Positions 50,579 to 59,159 of a stretch of DNA of 64,000 nucleotides are shown here, one piece after another. Within the stretch, counting starts at the first letter, position 1; every line of letters starts with the position of its first letter. This DNA is from Streptomyces xylophagus (lineage in GTDB: Bacteria; Actinomycetota; Actinomycetes; Streptomycetales; Streptomycetaceae): contig NZ_JNWO01000008.1 in the NCBI RefSeq assembly GCF_000716435.1, positions 62,001-126,000 on the forward strand. Direction: 5' to 3'. The notes under the pieces are model-generated. The model saw only the letters and a program-made list of their open reading frames with translations, did no database searches and had not been told where the DNA came from. The translations under genes were made by a program, and so were the position numbers.

Positions 50579-51844
50579 TCAGGCCGCGCCGACCTCGGTC
50601 TTCGCCGTGGCCGGTATGTCCACGGTTGCTGCCGATCCGGTGACCGGAACCCGCCGCATCAGCGCCCCGTAGCCGACCGCCGCCGCCGTCCCCACGACCG
50701 CGCAGCTCCCCCACAGCCACTCGGCCCCGAACCGGTCGATGACGAACCCGGACATCAGCGGTGCGACGAGCCCGGCGACCGCCCAGGACAGGGTGTACAT
50801 GCCCTGGTAGCGCCCGCGTCCCTGGACCGGGGAGAGCCGGACGACGAGACCCGTCTGGGTCGGGGCGTTGATCATCTCGCCCAGGGTCCACACGCACACC
50901 GTGAGGGCGAAGACGCCGACCGAGCCGGCGAACGCGGTGAGCCCGAAGCCGTAGCCCGCGAGGAGCGAGGAGACGACCAACAGCCGCTTGGCGTCCCGGT
51001 GTTCGATGAGGCGGGTGACCGGGATCTGGAGGGCGACGATGAGGAAGCCGTTGACGGCGATCGCGGTGCCGTAGTCGGCGGGCGTGAAGCCGGCCTCGCC
51101 CATCGCGACCGGCAGTCCGACCGAGCCCTGCTGGAAGACGAGGGCGACGAGGAAGGACAGTCCTACGACGCTCATGAACCGTCCGTCGCGCAGGACGGTC
51201 CGGAGCCCGACCGCGTCCACGGCCCCTTTGCTGTCGCCGGCCGGGACGGTGGGCCGGGACTCGGGCAGCCGTAGGAACACGACGACCGCGCAGGCCGCCG
51301 TCATCCCCGCCTCCAGCAGGAACCCGGCACGGTAACTGACCTCGGCGATGAACCCGGCGGCCATGGAGGAGACGGCGAAACCGAGGTTGATGGCCCAGTA
51401 GTTGAGCGAGAACGCGCGGACCCGGTCCTCGGGTCGCACGATGTCGGCCATCATCGCCTGCACGGCCGGCCGGGACGCGTTGGTCGCCGCCCCGACGAGG
51501 AACGCGACGCCGGCGATGGCGACGGGGTCGTGCATGAAACCGAGCAGCGCCACGGAAGCGGCGGTCGACGACTGCGCGATGAGCAGTGTGGGCCGGCGTC
51601 CGATCCGGTCGGTCAGCACCCCGGAGCCGATGGACGAGACGACGCCGCCGAGCCCGTACAGGGAGGCGACGAGACCGGCGTAGACGGCGGAGTAGCCGCG
51701 GTCGAGGGTCAGATACAGGGCCATGAAGGTCGAGACGAACGCCCCGAGCCGGTTGACGAGGGTGCTGGTCCACAGCCACCAGAACTCGCGGGGCAGACCG
51801 GAGACGGTTTCCCGGGCGGCACGTCTCAGGGCGGCGAGTGACAT
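50579..51844 (-). CDS. MFS transporter
   Basis: A 421-residue major-facilitator protein with 12 predicted helices. The loop 2-3 motif is GSGVLTDRIGRRPTLL, matching the MFS G-x3-D-R-x-G-R-R signature. Probably an efflux transporter of the DHA1/MDR type; substrate unknown. The start is the ATG at 51844. Confidence 0.9.
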   Translation of the reverse strand: MSLAALRRAARETVSGLPREFWWLWTSTLVNRLGAFVSTFMALYLTLDRGYSAVYAGLVASLYGLGGVVSSIGSGVLTDRIGRRPTLLIAQSSTAASVALLGFMHDPVAIAGVAFLVGAATNASRPAVQAMMADIVRPEDRVRAFSLNYWAINLGFAVSSMAAGFIAEVSYRAGFLLEAGMTAACAVVVFLRLPESRPTVPAGDSKGAVDAVGLRTVLRDGRFMSVVGLSFLVALVFQQGSVGLPVAMGEAGFTPADYGTAIAVNGFLIVALQIPVTRLIEHRDAKRLLVVSSLLAGYGFGLTAFAGSVGVFALTVCVWTLGEMINAPTQTGLVVRLSPVQGRGRYQGMYTLSWAVAGLVAPLMSGFVIDRFGAEWLWGSCAVVGTAAAVGYGALMRRVPVTGSAATVDIPATAKTEVGAA

Positions 51845-52028
51845 GGTTCGATCCCCCACGGTCGGACAGGCGTGTAAATGGCGCATGGTGTGTAAGTGGC
51901 TCATGCGCCGCTCACAACTTACGAAGGGGAGGGGTGGGCGGACCACTCGATTAACAGAAGCCGTCAACTGTCGGACCGAAGGGCAGGCGCCCGGCCATGG
52001 CCCGAATGCGTGGATTACGCTCTGAGGC

Positions 52029-52790
52029 ATGGCCGACGCACCGTACAAGCTGATCCTCCTCCGCCACGGCGAGAGCGAGTGGAACGCGAAGAACCTGTTC
52101 ACCGGCTGGGTGGACGTCAACCTGAACGAGAAGGGCGAGAAGGAGGCGGTCCGCGGCGGTGAGCTGCTCAAGGACGCCGGCCTGCTCCCCGACGTGGTCC
52201 ACACGTCCCTCCAGAAGCGCGCGATCCGCACGGCGCAGCTGTCGCTGGAGGCCGCGGACCGCCACTGGATCCCGGTCCACCGCAGCTGGCGCCTGAACGA
52301 GCGCCACTACGGCGCCCTCCAGGGCAAGGACAAGGCGCAGACCCTCGCGGAGTTCGGCGAGGAGCAGTTCATGCTGTGGCGCCGTTCCTACGACACCCCG
52401 CCGCCGCCCCTCGAGGACGGCACGGAGTTCTCCCAGTCCGCCGACCCGCGCTACGCGTCGATCCCCCCGGAGCTGCGCCCCCGCACGGAGTGCCTGAAGG
52501 ACGTCGTCGTCCGCATGCTCCCGTACTGGTACGACGGCATCGTCCCCGACCTCCTCGCGGGCCGCACGGTCCTGGTCGCCGCCCACGGCAACTCGCTCCG
52601 CGCCCTCGTCAAGCACCTCGACGGCATCTCGGACGCCGACATCGCGGGCCTGAACATCCCGACGGGCATCCCGCTGGCGTACGAACTCGACGCCGCCTTC
52701 AAGCCGCTCAAGCCGGGCGGCACTTACCTTGACCCCGACGCGGCTGCGGCTGCGATCGAGGCGGTCAAGAACCAGGGCAAGAAGAAGTAG
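52029..52790 (+). CDS. gpmA: 2,3-bisphosphoglycerate-dependent phosphoglycerate mutase
   Basis: A 253-residue glycolytic enzyme interconverting 2- and 3-phosphoglycerate. Catalytic motif [20 protein letters not shown] (phosphohistidine near residue 12), [28 protein letters not shown] and the second His in [20 protein letters not shown] 7 nt before the ATG fits a leaderless start. Length is typical for bacterial GpmA. Confidence 0.96.
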   Translation: MADAPYKLILLRHGESEWNAKNLFTGWVDVNLNEKGEKEAVRGGELLKDAGLLPDVVHTSLQKRAIRTAQLSLEAADRHWIPVHRSWRLNERHYGALQGKDKAQTLAEFGEEQFMLWRRSYDTPPPPLEDGTEFSQSADPRYASIPPELRPRTECLKDVVVRMLPYWYDGIVPDLLAGRTVLVAAHGNSLRALVKHLDGISDADIAGLNIPTGIPLAYELDAAFKPLKPGGTYLDPDAAAAAIEAVKNQGKKK

Positions 52791-52802
52791 GTTTTGTGAT
52801 CA

Positions 52803-52839
52803 CGCCCCCGACCTGAGCTCATGGCGCGGATCGGGGGCG
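52803..52839 (+). terminator. Hairpin after gpmA
   Basis: A 9-bp stem (CGCCCCCGA at 52803-52811 with TCGGGGGCG at 52831-52839) and a 19-nt loop, 12 bp after the gpmA stop. Confidence 0.5.
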
Positions 52840-53026
52840 CTGTCACGGCCTGGGCCCTCTGCGGAATGAGGTGCGCGTACGCCTTCGGCGTGCGACCCGG
52901 GTCTCGCCGCTCGTGACCTGTCGATCGTGCGTGACCTGGGCGTTCCTGGCTGCCTCACGGCCACCGATGAGTTTCCCGCGCCGCGCCGGTCTGTACGCGT
53001 GAGACCGACTCACGGAAGGTTGAGCC

Positions 53027-53593
53027 ATGCGGAAGCTGATCTACGGCATGAACCTGACCCTGGACGGCTACATCGCCGCGGCCGGCGACGACATCGGCTG
53101 GGGCGGACCGCCGAGCGACGAGCTGTTCCAGTGGTGGCTCGACCACGAGCAGGCGAGTGGCCTGTCGCTGTACGGGCGCAAGCTGTGGGAGACGATGAGC
53201 TCCTACTGGCCGACCGGCGACCAGCAGCCGGGCGCCTCCCCGGCGGAGATCGAGTTCGCGCGGAACTGGCGGGACACGCCGAAGGTGGTGTTCTCCTCGA
53301 CGATCGACAAGGTCGACTGGAACACCCGCCTGGTCACCGGCGACGCGATCGCCGAGATCACCCGGCTCAAGGCCGAGGACGGCGGCCCCATGACCATCGG
53401 CGGCGCGACCCTCGCCGGGGCGGCCATGCGCGCCGGGCTGATCGACGAGTACGCGATCGCCACCCATCCGGTCCTGGTGGGCAGCGGCACGCCGTTCTTC
53501 ACCGCACTGGACAGCTGGGTGAACCTGAACCTGGTGGAGACACGGACGCTTCCCGGCGGCGTGGTCCTGACCAGGTACGAGACGAGGCGCTGA
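53027..53593 (+). CDS. Dihydrofolate-reductase-family protein (RibD C-terminal type)
   Basis: A 188-residue protein with the RibD_C/DHFR fold: N-terminal MRKLIYGMNLTLDGYIAAAG, NADPH-binding part SGLSLYGRKLWETM, then MTIGGATLAGAAMRAGLIDE and IATHPVLVGSGTPFF. Typical stand-alone members are uncharacterised reductases. GAAGG lies upstream of the ATG. Confidence 0.9.
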   Translation: MRKLIYGMNLTLDGYIAAAGDDIGWGGPPSDELFQWWLDHEQASGLSLYGRKLWETMSSYWPTGDQQPGASPAEIEFARNWRDTPKVVFSSTIDKVDWNTRLVTGDAIAEITRLKAEDGGPMTIGGATLAGAAMRAGLIDEYAIATHPVLVGSGTPFFTALDSWVNLNLVETRTLPGGVVLTRYETRR

Positions 53594-53664
53594 GCTACCC
53601 GAACGATTGAAGCCCCTGAACTGCGAGTCCAAGGCTTTTGAGACCCTACAAGTTTGCGCCGCGG

Positions 53665-55356
53665 TCAAGACATGTCAACGAATCTCGCATAGTGACCTTG
53701 GAACGCTACCGTGATCCAAGCCGTGGGATTATTGCGATTCTTGGCGATGATCAGATCTGCTTCCCCTGCTCGCGGAGAGTCTCTTTCGTAAGCATCCTCG
53801 CGGTCAAGAATAATTACTACGTCTGCAATATTCTCAAGTGATCCGGGGAGATCTCTGATTTCAGGACGACGGTGTGTGCTGTGTGCTGGCGGGCGCGTCA
53901 TGGGGTAAAAAGCGACGATGGACAGTTCTAGCTTCTTGGCCAGTTCGCGTAGCCTGCCTGCGATCTCAGCCGAATTTCCGTTCCCTGACTCGCGATTCAC
54001 TGAAGAATCGGGAAGTAGCAGATCGAGGCTATCGACAACCACCAGTCTAAGGTTGTCGCGTACTTTGAGCCTCTTGCAGTCACGGGCAAGTTGATCGAGG
54101 CTGTAACTGCTGTCGTCAACTATGTGGATAGGCGCAGCGTTGACTGATGGCATAACGCGGGCAAGTCGTGTCCAATCCTCCTCGGTCATGATACCGGCAC
54201 GCATGTGATGCAGGGCCACCCGTGCTTCTGCGGAAAGCATTCGGGTGATCATGTCTTCGCGATTCATCTGAAGGGAAACCAGAAAACTCGTATCGGCGTG
54301 CTGAATTGAACAGCTTCTGATGAAATCGGTCGCAAGGGTCGACTTTCCCATGCCGGATGTACTGCCTACAAGTACAAACTCACCGGCTCGGAAGCCGGAA
54401 TTAAGTGCGTCGAGATCCCGGAATCCCGTGGGGACTCCGAGTGGGGCGTTCCTTGATCCGGCAGCTTCAACCTGGTCCAAAGCCCCCTCAAGTACCGCAC
54501 GGAGACCGCTGACCGAGTTTCTTTCACCTGTGAGGGAGAAGAACTCCTCTTCGGCAGAACTCATGAGGCCATCAATTTTTATTTCAGGGTCATCCGCGGC
54601 TGATTGTGCGGTTTTTTGCAGCTTGCTTCCGAATCTGGCAAGGCGACGCGCCAGGGATCTGTCTGCGATTTCTGCGGCATAAATTTCGGCATTTTTTGGA
54701 TTATCCACTTCCTGTACTAGGGTGGCGATGTACTTAGCAGCGGTGGATTTCGAGAATTCTTCAGAACTCACCAGCTTGGCTACTTCTTCGACAGATACCT
54801 CCCTTCCGTTTATATAGCTGTTGGCGAGAGTTGAAAAGATGCTGCCGTGCGTACTGCTCGCGAAATCTTCAGAATTCAATATTTCCGTGACGTCGGCAAC
54901 GGCGTCCTTGGAAAGGAGCATGCAGCCCAGTAGTAGGCGTTCGCTCGTGAGGTCGTACTCAATCACCTCCGGATCCGATGCGGCGGGCTTCCTTTTCTCG
55001 GAGGGTTGATCGGCTTTCGGGGATTCAGGAGCGGCTTGATGATTGTGTGCCGCTTCGCATAGCTCTACGAGATGCTGAATCAGGCTACGAGTGCTTTCCT
55101 CGTCCGGCTCTTCAATGTTTCCTTCGCGGTGCAACCACGAAGCGAGACTTGTGAGCTGCCTCGGGTTTGGAAGATGTTTTCCGCCAAGGACTTTGCCGAT
55201 CGCTTGATAGTTCAGAGTTGTGGGGACTGAATCATCGTGTTTCAAGCCAAGGGCGATTTTCCGGAGTCCGGGGCGACCGGCTGCCACGTAAGCCCGATGG
55301 AGAGTAGTGAGCATCTGCCTGTGCGGGCCGGGAGGTACCTGGTCCTCGCCCGGCAT
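53665..55356 (-). CDS. HTH-DnaB-like helicase fusion, low-GC insert
   Basis: A 563-residue protein from ATG 55356. Residues about 15-80 look like an XRE-type N-terminus (GRPGLRKIALGLKH, then LNYQAIGKVLGGKHLPNPRQ). A DnaB N-domain follows (about 132-240), then the RecA-type helicase core with Walker A GSTSGMGKST (331-340) and Walker B LRLVVVDSLDLLLP (D442). The C-terminal DnaB motif is IIAKNRNNPTAWITVAFQGH. The H1a motif reads SLQMNRED, with Gln at the position of the usual catalytic Glu (SLEM). Base composition is close to 50% G+C, far below the neighbours, so it was probably acquired horizontally. It is not the replicative dnaB. Role unknown. Confidence 0.85.
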   Translation of the reverse strand: MPGEDQVPPGPHRQMLTTLHRAYVAAGRPGLRKIALGLKHDDSVPTTLNYQAIGKVLGGKHLPNPRQLTSLASWLHREGNIEEPDEESTRSLIQHLVELCEAAHNHQAAPESPKADQPSEKRKPAASDPEVIEYDLTSERLLLGCMLLSKDAVADVTEILNSEDFASSTHGSIFSTLANSYINGREVSVEEVAKLVSSEEFSKSTAAKYIATLVQEVDNPKNAEIYAAEIADRSLARRLARFGSKLQKTAQSAADDPEIKIDGLMSSAEEEFFSLTGERNSVSGLRAVLEGALDQVEAAGSRNAPLGVPTGFRDLDALNSGFRAGEFVLVGSTSGMGKSTLATDFIRSCSIQHADTSFLVSLQMNREDMITRMLSAEARVALHHMRAGIMTEEDWTRLARVMPSVNAAPIHIVDDSSYSLDQLARDCKRLKVRDNLRLVVVDSLDLLLPDSSVNRESGNGNSAEIAGRLRELAKKLELSIVAFYPMTRPPAHSTHRRPEIRDLPGSLENIADVVIILDREDAYERDSPRAGEADLIIAKNRNNPTAWITVAFQGHYARFVDMS

Positions 55357-55555
55357 CACCACTCCTCGCTTCCCTCGTGATGTCCCCACGCGGGCTCCCT
55401 AACTGTCTCGAAGTGTCTCTGCCGCAGACTCTCATGTGCGGTCGGCGCAGGTCAGAGACTTGATGCAACTCGCATCTGTCGCGTTGCGACGCAGACCGCA
55501 CACCTGCTGTGCCCGGCGGTTGAGGCTGGAGTTACCGAACAGCGAAGGGAAGCTC

Positions 55556-55705
55556 ATGCGCCGCTACCAGAAGAGACTCGTCAGCCTCGAACGCCGCCCG
55601 CTCAGCGAGCAGATCGGCGACACGGTGATGGTGACGCTTGTTCAAGTCACGGTCACTCTGTCACTCAATGCGCTTGTGACCGCTGTCTTGTCGTGGGCCG
55701 GGTAG
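55556..55705 (+). CDS. 49-residue single-helix protein
   Basis: MRRYQKRLVSLERRPLSEQI followed by a hydrophobic segment (MVTLVQVTVTLSLNALVTAV). GAAGGGAAG precedes the ATG at 55556. A possible small membrane protein; hypothetical. Confidence 0.5.
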   Translation: MRRYQKRLVSLERRPLSEQIGDTVMVTLVQVTVTLSLNALVTAVLSWAG

Positions 55706-55856
55706 TCGAGAAGAACCACCAGTTGCGCGCGTGCGGCGGTGGGGGTTCTGACGACTACGACCGGCAACGACCACCCGACCGCAGGTAAGTTGGGGTGCCC
55801 ACCCCTCTGACCAGGGCCGGGTCGTCCGACCCTCCCGCCCGTCGACAGGAACCGCC

Positions 55857-56279
55857 ATGGAACTGGTCCCGACCAGAGGGGTCCGCGTGGCCAACGCCGG
55901 CCTGGGTGGGGTGCCGGCGGTCGCGAGTGTCGTCTACGGGATTCAGGCCACCGCTGTATTGCCACGGCTGTCGGCCTGCCTGGCGTTGCTTCTCTCCGTG
56001 ACCATCGCCGTGCGGGGATACCGGGCCGGAGTCTCGTGCGGGAACGGTGAGTTGACCGTACGTGGTTATCTGTGGACGCGGACCATCCCGCGAAGCGGCA
56101 TCGTGGAGATCACCGACTTCCCCGCCGTCCGCTGGACCGATCCGAGGGGGCGCGGGCGTTGGTCGCCTCTGTGGGTCTTCCGAGCCGACTCCCGTGAAAT
56201 CGCTCGGTCGGCGGCGTCCAAGAACCAAGACCTCGCGGCACTGCGCCGCTGGGTGCGCGGTCGCGCGAAGTCCTCTTGA
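55857..56279 (+). CDS. Small membrane protein with PH-like domain
   Basis: A 140-residue protein: two hydrophobic segments at about 14-33 and 37-55, then a short bacterial-PH-like region (GNGELTVRGYLWTRTIPRSG, IVEITDFPAVRW). Function unknown. It heads a run of three small membrane-protein genes in the same orientation. Confidence 0.75.
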   Translation: MELVPTRGVRVANAGLGGVPAVASVVYGIQATAVLPRLSACLALLLSVTIAVRGYRAGVSCGNGELTVRGYLWTRTIPRSGIVEITDFPAVRWTDPRGRGRWSPLWVFRADSREIARSAASKNQDLAALRRWVRGRAKSS

Positions 56280-56328
56280 CGGCCAACGAGCCTTGGCAAG
56301 CGGGCCGTTCCCCTGTCACGATCAAGCT

Positions 56329-56544
56329 GTGGCCGACGATTCGAAAGTCTTGAGATGGCTCGACGTCCTCTCCGACCTCATGGGCTTGGTGGTCGGCGTC
56401 ATGCTGCTGGTGGTAGGACTCGTGACCTACCGCGACGGCGGCTCCGTTGGCTGGTTCGTCGCGGGGGTGGCAGTGCTCCTGATCAACCTCTGGGTTGTCG
56501 GGCGTCGCTTCCGCCGGCGTCGGAAACCGACTCCGGTGTCGTAG
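56329..56544 (+). CDS. Small two-helix membrane protein
   Basis: A 71-residue protein from GTG 56329 (ADDSKVLRWLDVLSDLMGLV), with two helices and a basic tail RRFRRRRKPTPVS. CACGAT 6 nt before the GTG may be a leaderless -10 box. Function unknown. Confidence 0.65.
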   Translation: MADDSKVLRWLDVLSDLMGLVVGVMLLVVGLVTYRDGGSVGWFVAGVAVLLINLWVVGRRFRRRRKPTPVS

Positions 56545-56582
56545 TGCCTCCAACTTCCGCTGACCACTAGCGAATTGAGGGG

Positions 56583-56912
56583 ATGGCGTTGCTGCGGTTC
56601 ATGGACTGGTCCGTGGTCGCGATGGGTTGCGCGCTGGTCCTTGCGGGGCTCGGTGGGCGGTGGTGGGAGCGGGCGAAGGTTCGTGAGGGAACCGGTCCTG
56701 ATCAGGGTCTGCGGTTCGTCTGGGCGTGGCTCCCCCTCCTCCTCGGCGTGGGGATGATCGGCGGCAACCTGCCGCGCCTGCTGCACGCGTCCTACACCGT
56801 CTTCATGATCATGGACACCCTCAACCTCGTACTGGCGGTCACGACACTGGTCCTGGGCCTCCGGGCGGGGCGTCACTTCTTCCGGGGGCGAGGGCTTCCC
56901 ACCCTCGAATGA
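56583..56912 (+). CDS. Small membrane protein
   Basis: A 109-residue protein with three hydrophobic segments (about 10-27, 48-66, 75-95). No domain recognised. It ends 46 bp before the corrected end of the convergent LanC-like gene; the uncorrected frame would overlap it by 40 bp. Confidence 0.7.
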   Translation: MALLRFMDWSVVAMGCALVLAGLGGRWWERAKVREGTGPDQGLRFVWAWLPLLLGVGMIGGNLPRLLHASYTVFMIMDTLNLVLAVTTLVLGLRAGRHFFRGRGLPTLE

Positions 56913-56958
56913 CGGTGCCGATGGCAATCAACTCGGGGCGGGCTGCGCGCGATCGCCC

Positions 56959-58288
56959 CTAGGCGGACACCTGTGGCTGGTCCGGCCAGGCGAACGCGTA
57001 CCGGGGATCGCCCCCTCGGCCCAACTCCCCTCCGCCCAGCCCGTCTTGGCCCAGCTCCCCTCGACCCGACCCCCCCTCTCCCCAGCCGTACAAAGCGCAG
57101 GAGTTCCCGGACGATCCCCGCATTACCCATCGCCCAACCGGTGCACGGTTCGAGGTCGTTCGGGGTGACCCGGTGTTCGACGTTGGACCAGCGGGCGCCG
57201 GCGGTGTCGCGGGTCGCGCGGGTGGTGAGGTCGGAGACGAGGACGTGGGCGAAGTCGTACGGGTCCTGTTGTTCGGCGATCCGGTCGCAGGCCAGGGCGA
57301 GGACGCCCGCGGTGCCGCAGCACCGGCCGTTGTTGTCCCAGAAGCCGGGGCGCGGCCGCTGCGGGAGGCCGGAGTGGGTGACCGAGTGCCAGCAGCGCTC
57401 GGCGAGGGCGGACCAGACGGGGTCGGCCGTGATGTCCCGCAGCAGCCGGAAGACCTGGGCGTCGCCGGCCGGCCCGTGGCACCAGCCGAAGCTGACGGGC
57501 TCGATCACATCGGGGCGGTACTGCGGGGTGGAGTGCGGGACCAGGAAACCCGCCGGGCCCGCCTCGTCGCGTGCCACGACGTCCGCCGCACCGGCCAGCG
57601 CCAGTTCCAGCAGGTCCGCGCGGCCGGTGGCGTCGCCGACCCGGGCGAGCGCCAGGACGATGCCGAGCGTGCCGTGCGAGAGGTGATGCAGCCGGGAGTC
57701 GATGCCCGTGCGGTGGGCCCAGTGGACGCCGGCCGGGGTCGTCTCCGCGGCCCGCAGATACGGCTCCACCGCGAGGACGGCCAGTTCGGCGTCGCCGGCG
57801 AGGAGCGCGCCGAGGCCGATTCCCGCGTTGCCGCCCATCAGCTCGAACAGCTCGCCCCAGCGGGTCCCGTCGAAGCGCGACCGTACGAGTTCCAGCGCGC
57901 GGTCGGCGGCGGCACCGGCGGCCGGGTCGCCGAGTTGTTCGTGAAGTGCCCGCAGGACGAGGGCAGTTCCGGTGCGGCCGAAGTAGAGGGAGTCGTCGGC
58001 GAAGGCGTCCACGTCGTCGACGGAGTCCGCGAGGCTGCGGCCGGCCCGCAGGGCGGCATCCGCGTAGGAGTCGTCCCCGAAGTGCCGCCACGCCTCCAGG
58101 AGTACGGGCACGTTCCCGGCGGTACCGCTGTAGAGCATGGGGTTGAGCTCGTCGTCCGAGGGCCTGGTCGTCCAGGCGAGGCCTCCTCCGGGGGTCTCGC
58201 GCGCCGCCCCGATCAGCCACCGCAGCCCGTCCACCGCGAGTTCCTCGACCTCGTCGACCGCCACGACCATGGCTTCCGGTGTCGTCAT
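56959..58288 (-). CDS. LanC-like zinc protein, probable frameshift in a G7 tract
   Basis: A LanC-fold protein of about 440 residues from ATG 58288. Double-helix barrel repeats with GxxG motifs (YSGTAGNVPVLLEAW, MGGNAGIGLGALL, LSHGTLGIVLAL, RCCGTAGVLALA, WAMGNAGIVRELL). Zinc ligands: Cys270 in FGWCHGPAG and Cys323-Cys324 in GRCCGTAG, i.e. CCG instead of the usual CHG. As sequenced, the frame leaves the family after RLGRGG and runs to 56873 with an Arg/Gly-rich tail. Removing one base in the 7-base tract at 57070-57076 restores GRGGDPRYAFAWPDQPQVSA and a stop at 56959. No lanthipeptide precursor or dehydratase nearby, so the role is not proven. Confidence 0.8.
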
Positions 58289-58463
58289 GGAGCCCACTCT
58301 CGCATGATCTTGGCAGGCCGTTCAGGCCAGTTGACGTCGCGCCGCCTTTTCTCGTCCGTACGTGGATACGGCACGTCACCGGGCTGCGAGGATGAACCCG
58401 GCACAGCTCATCACCGCGTGAGCGCGCCGACGTCCGTACGCACTCTCGGGGGGAAGAGCACCC

Positions 58464-59075
58464 ATGGCGAACCACTACCCCGGACCACCACCGGAACAAC
58501 CGCCGGGCCAGCCGGGCCAGTTCGGCAAGCCGGTCCAGCCCGGTCCGAATCCGTACGACACACCGTCCCCGTACGGCAGTCCGTACGGCGGCACCCCGCC
58601 CGGCGGCCCGCCCACCGTCCCGTCCGCCGGTCTCTTCGGCGAGAGCGGCAGCGGCTACGGCTACCCCGCGCCCCCCAACTACGGCTACCCGCAAGCCGTA
58701 CAGCCGCCGTCGCCGCAACAACCCCCGTTCGCCGCACCGATGTTGACCCTCGGGGACATCGCGGTCAACGGCGACACGATCGTGAGCCCGGCCGGGCCGA
58801 TGCCGCTCCGGGGCGCCGTCTGGACGGCCACCGACATGTCGCGTACAGAGGAACGGATCCCGCCGCACGCGATCGTGCTCGCGATTCTCTTCTTCCTGCT
58901 CTGCTTCGTCGGACTGCTGTTCCTCCTGATGAAGGAACGCGTCACCACCGGCTTCGTGCAGGTCAGCGTCAACAGCGGTGGCCGGCACCACTCCACGATG
59001 ATCCCGGTGCAGTCGCGCAACCAGGTCGTATACGTGCTGAACCAGGTCTCGTACGCCCAGTCGATCAGCGTGTGA
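58464..59075 (+). CDS. Pro/Gly-rich membrane-anchored protein
   Basis: A 203-residue protein: disordered Pro/Gly/Tyr-rich N-terminus (1-90), a short folded region (LTLGDIAVNGDTIVSPAG), one hydrophobic segment (IVLAILFFLLCFVGLLFLLM), and a C-terminal domain (TTGFVQVSVNSGGRHHSTMI). Such Streptomyces proteins are uncharacterised. Good ribosome binding site (GGGGGGAAGAG). Confidence 0.75.
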   Translation: MANHYPGPPPEQPPGQPGQFGKPVQPGPNPYDTPSPYGSPYGGTPPGGPPTVPSAGLFGESGSGYGYPAPPNYGYPQAVQPPSPQQPPFAAPMLTLGDIAVNGDTIVSPAGPMPLRGAVWTATDMSRTEERIPPHAIVLAILFFLLCFVGLLFLLMKERVTTGFVQVSVNSGGRHHSTMIPVQSRNQVVYVLNQVSYAQSISV

Positions 59076-59159
59076 ACAGACCGATCAGCGTCTGAACAGG
59101 CCGACGGCCCGGGTACTGGACCCGGGCCGTCGTTCGCGAATCAGGGATGCGGCGATGCC

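Noticed and set aside
56959..58288. Lanthipeptide biosynthetic cluster around the LanC-like gene
   Set aside because: No precursor peptide, dehydratase or transporter gene of that kind is visible within several kb.
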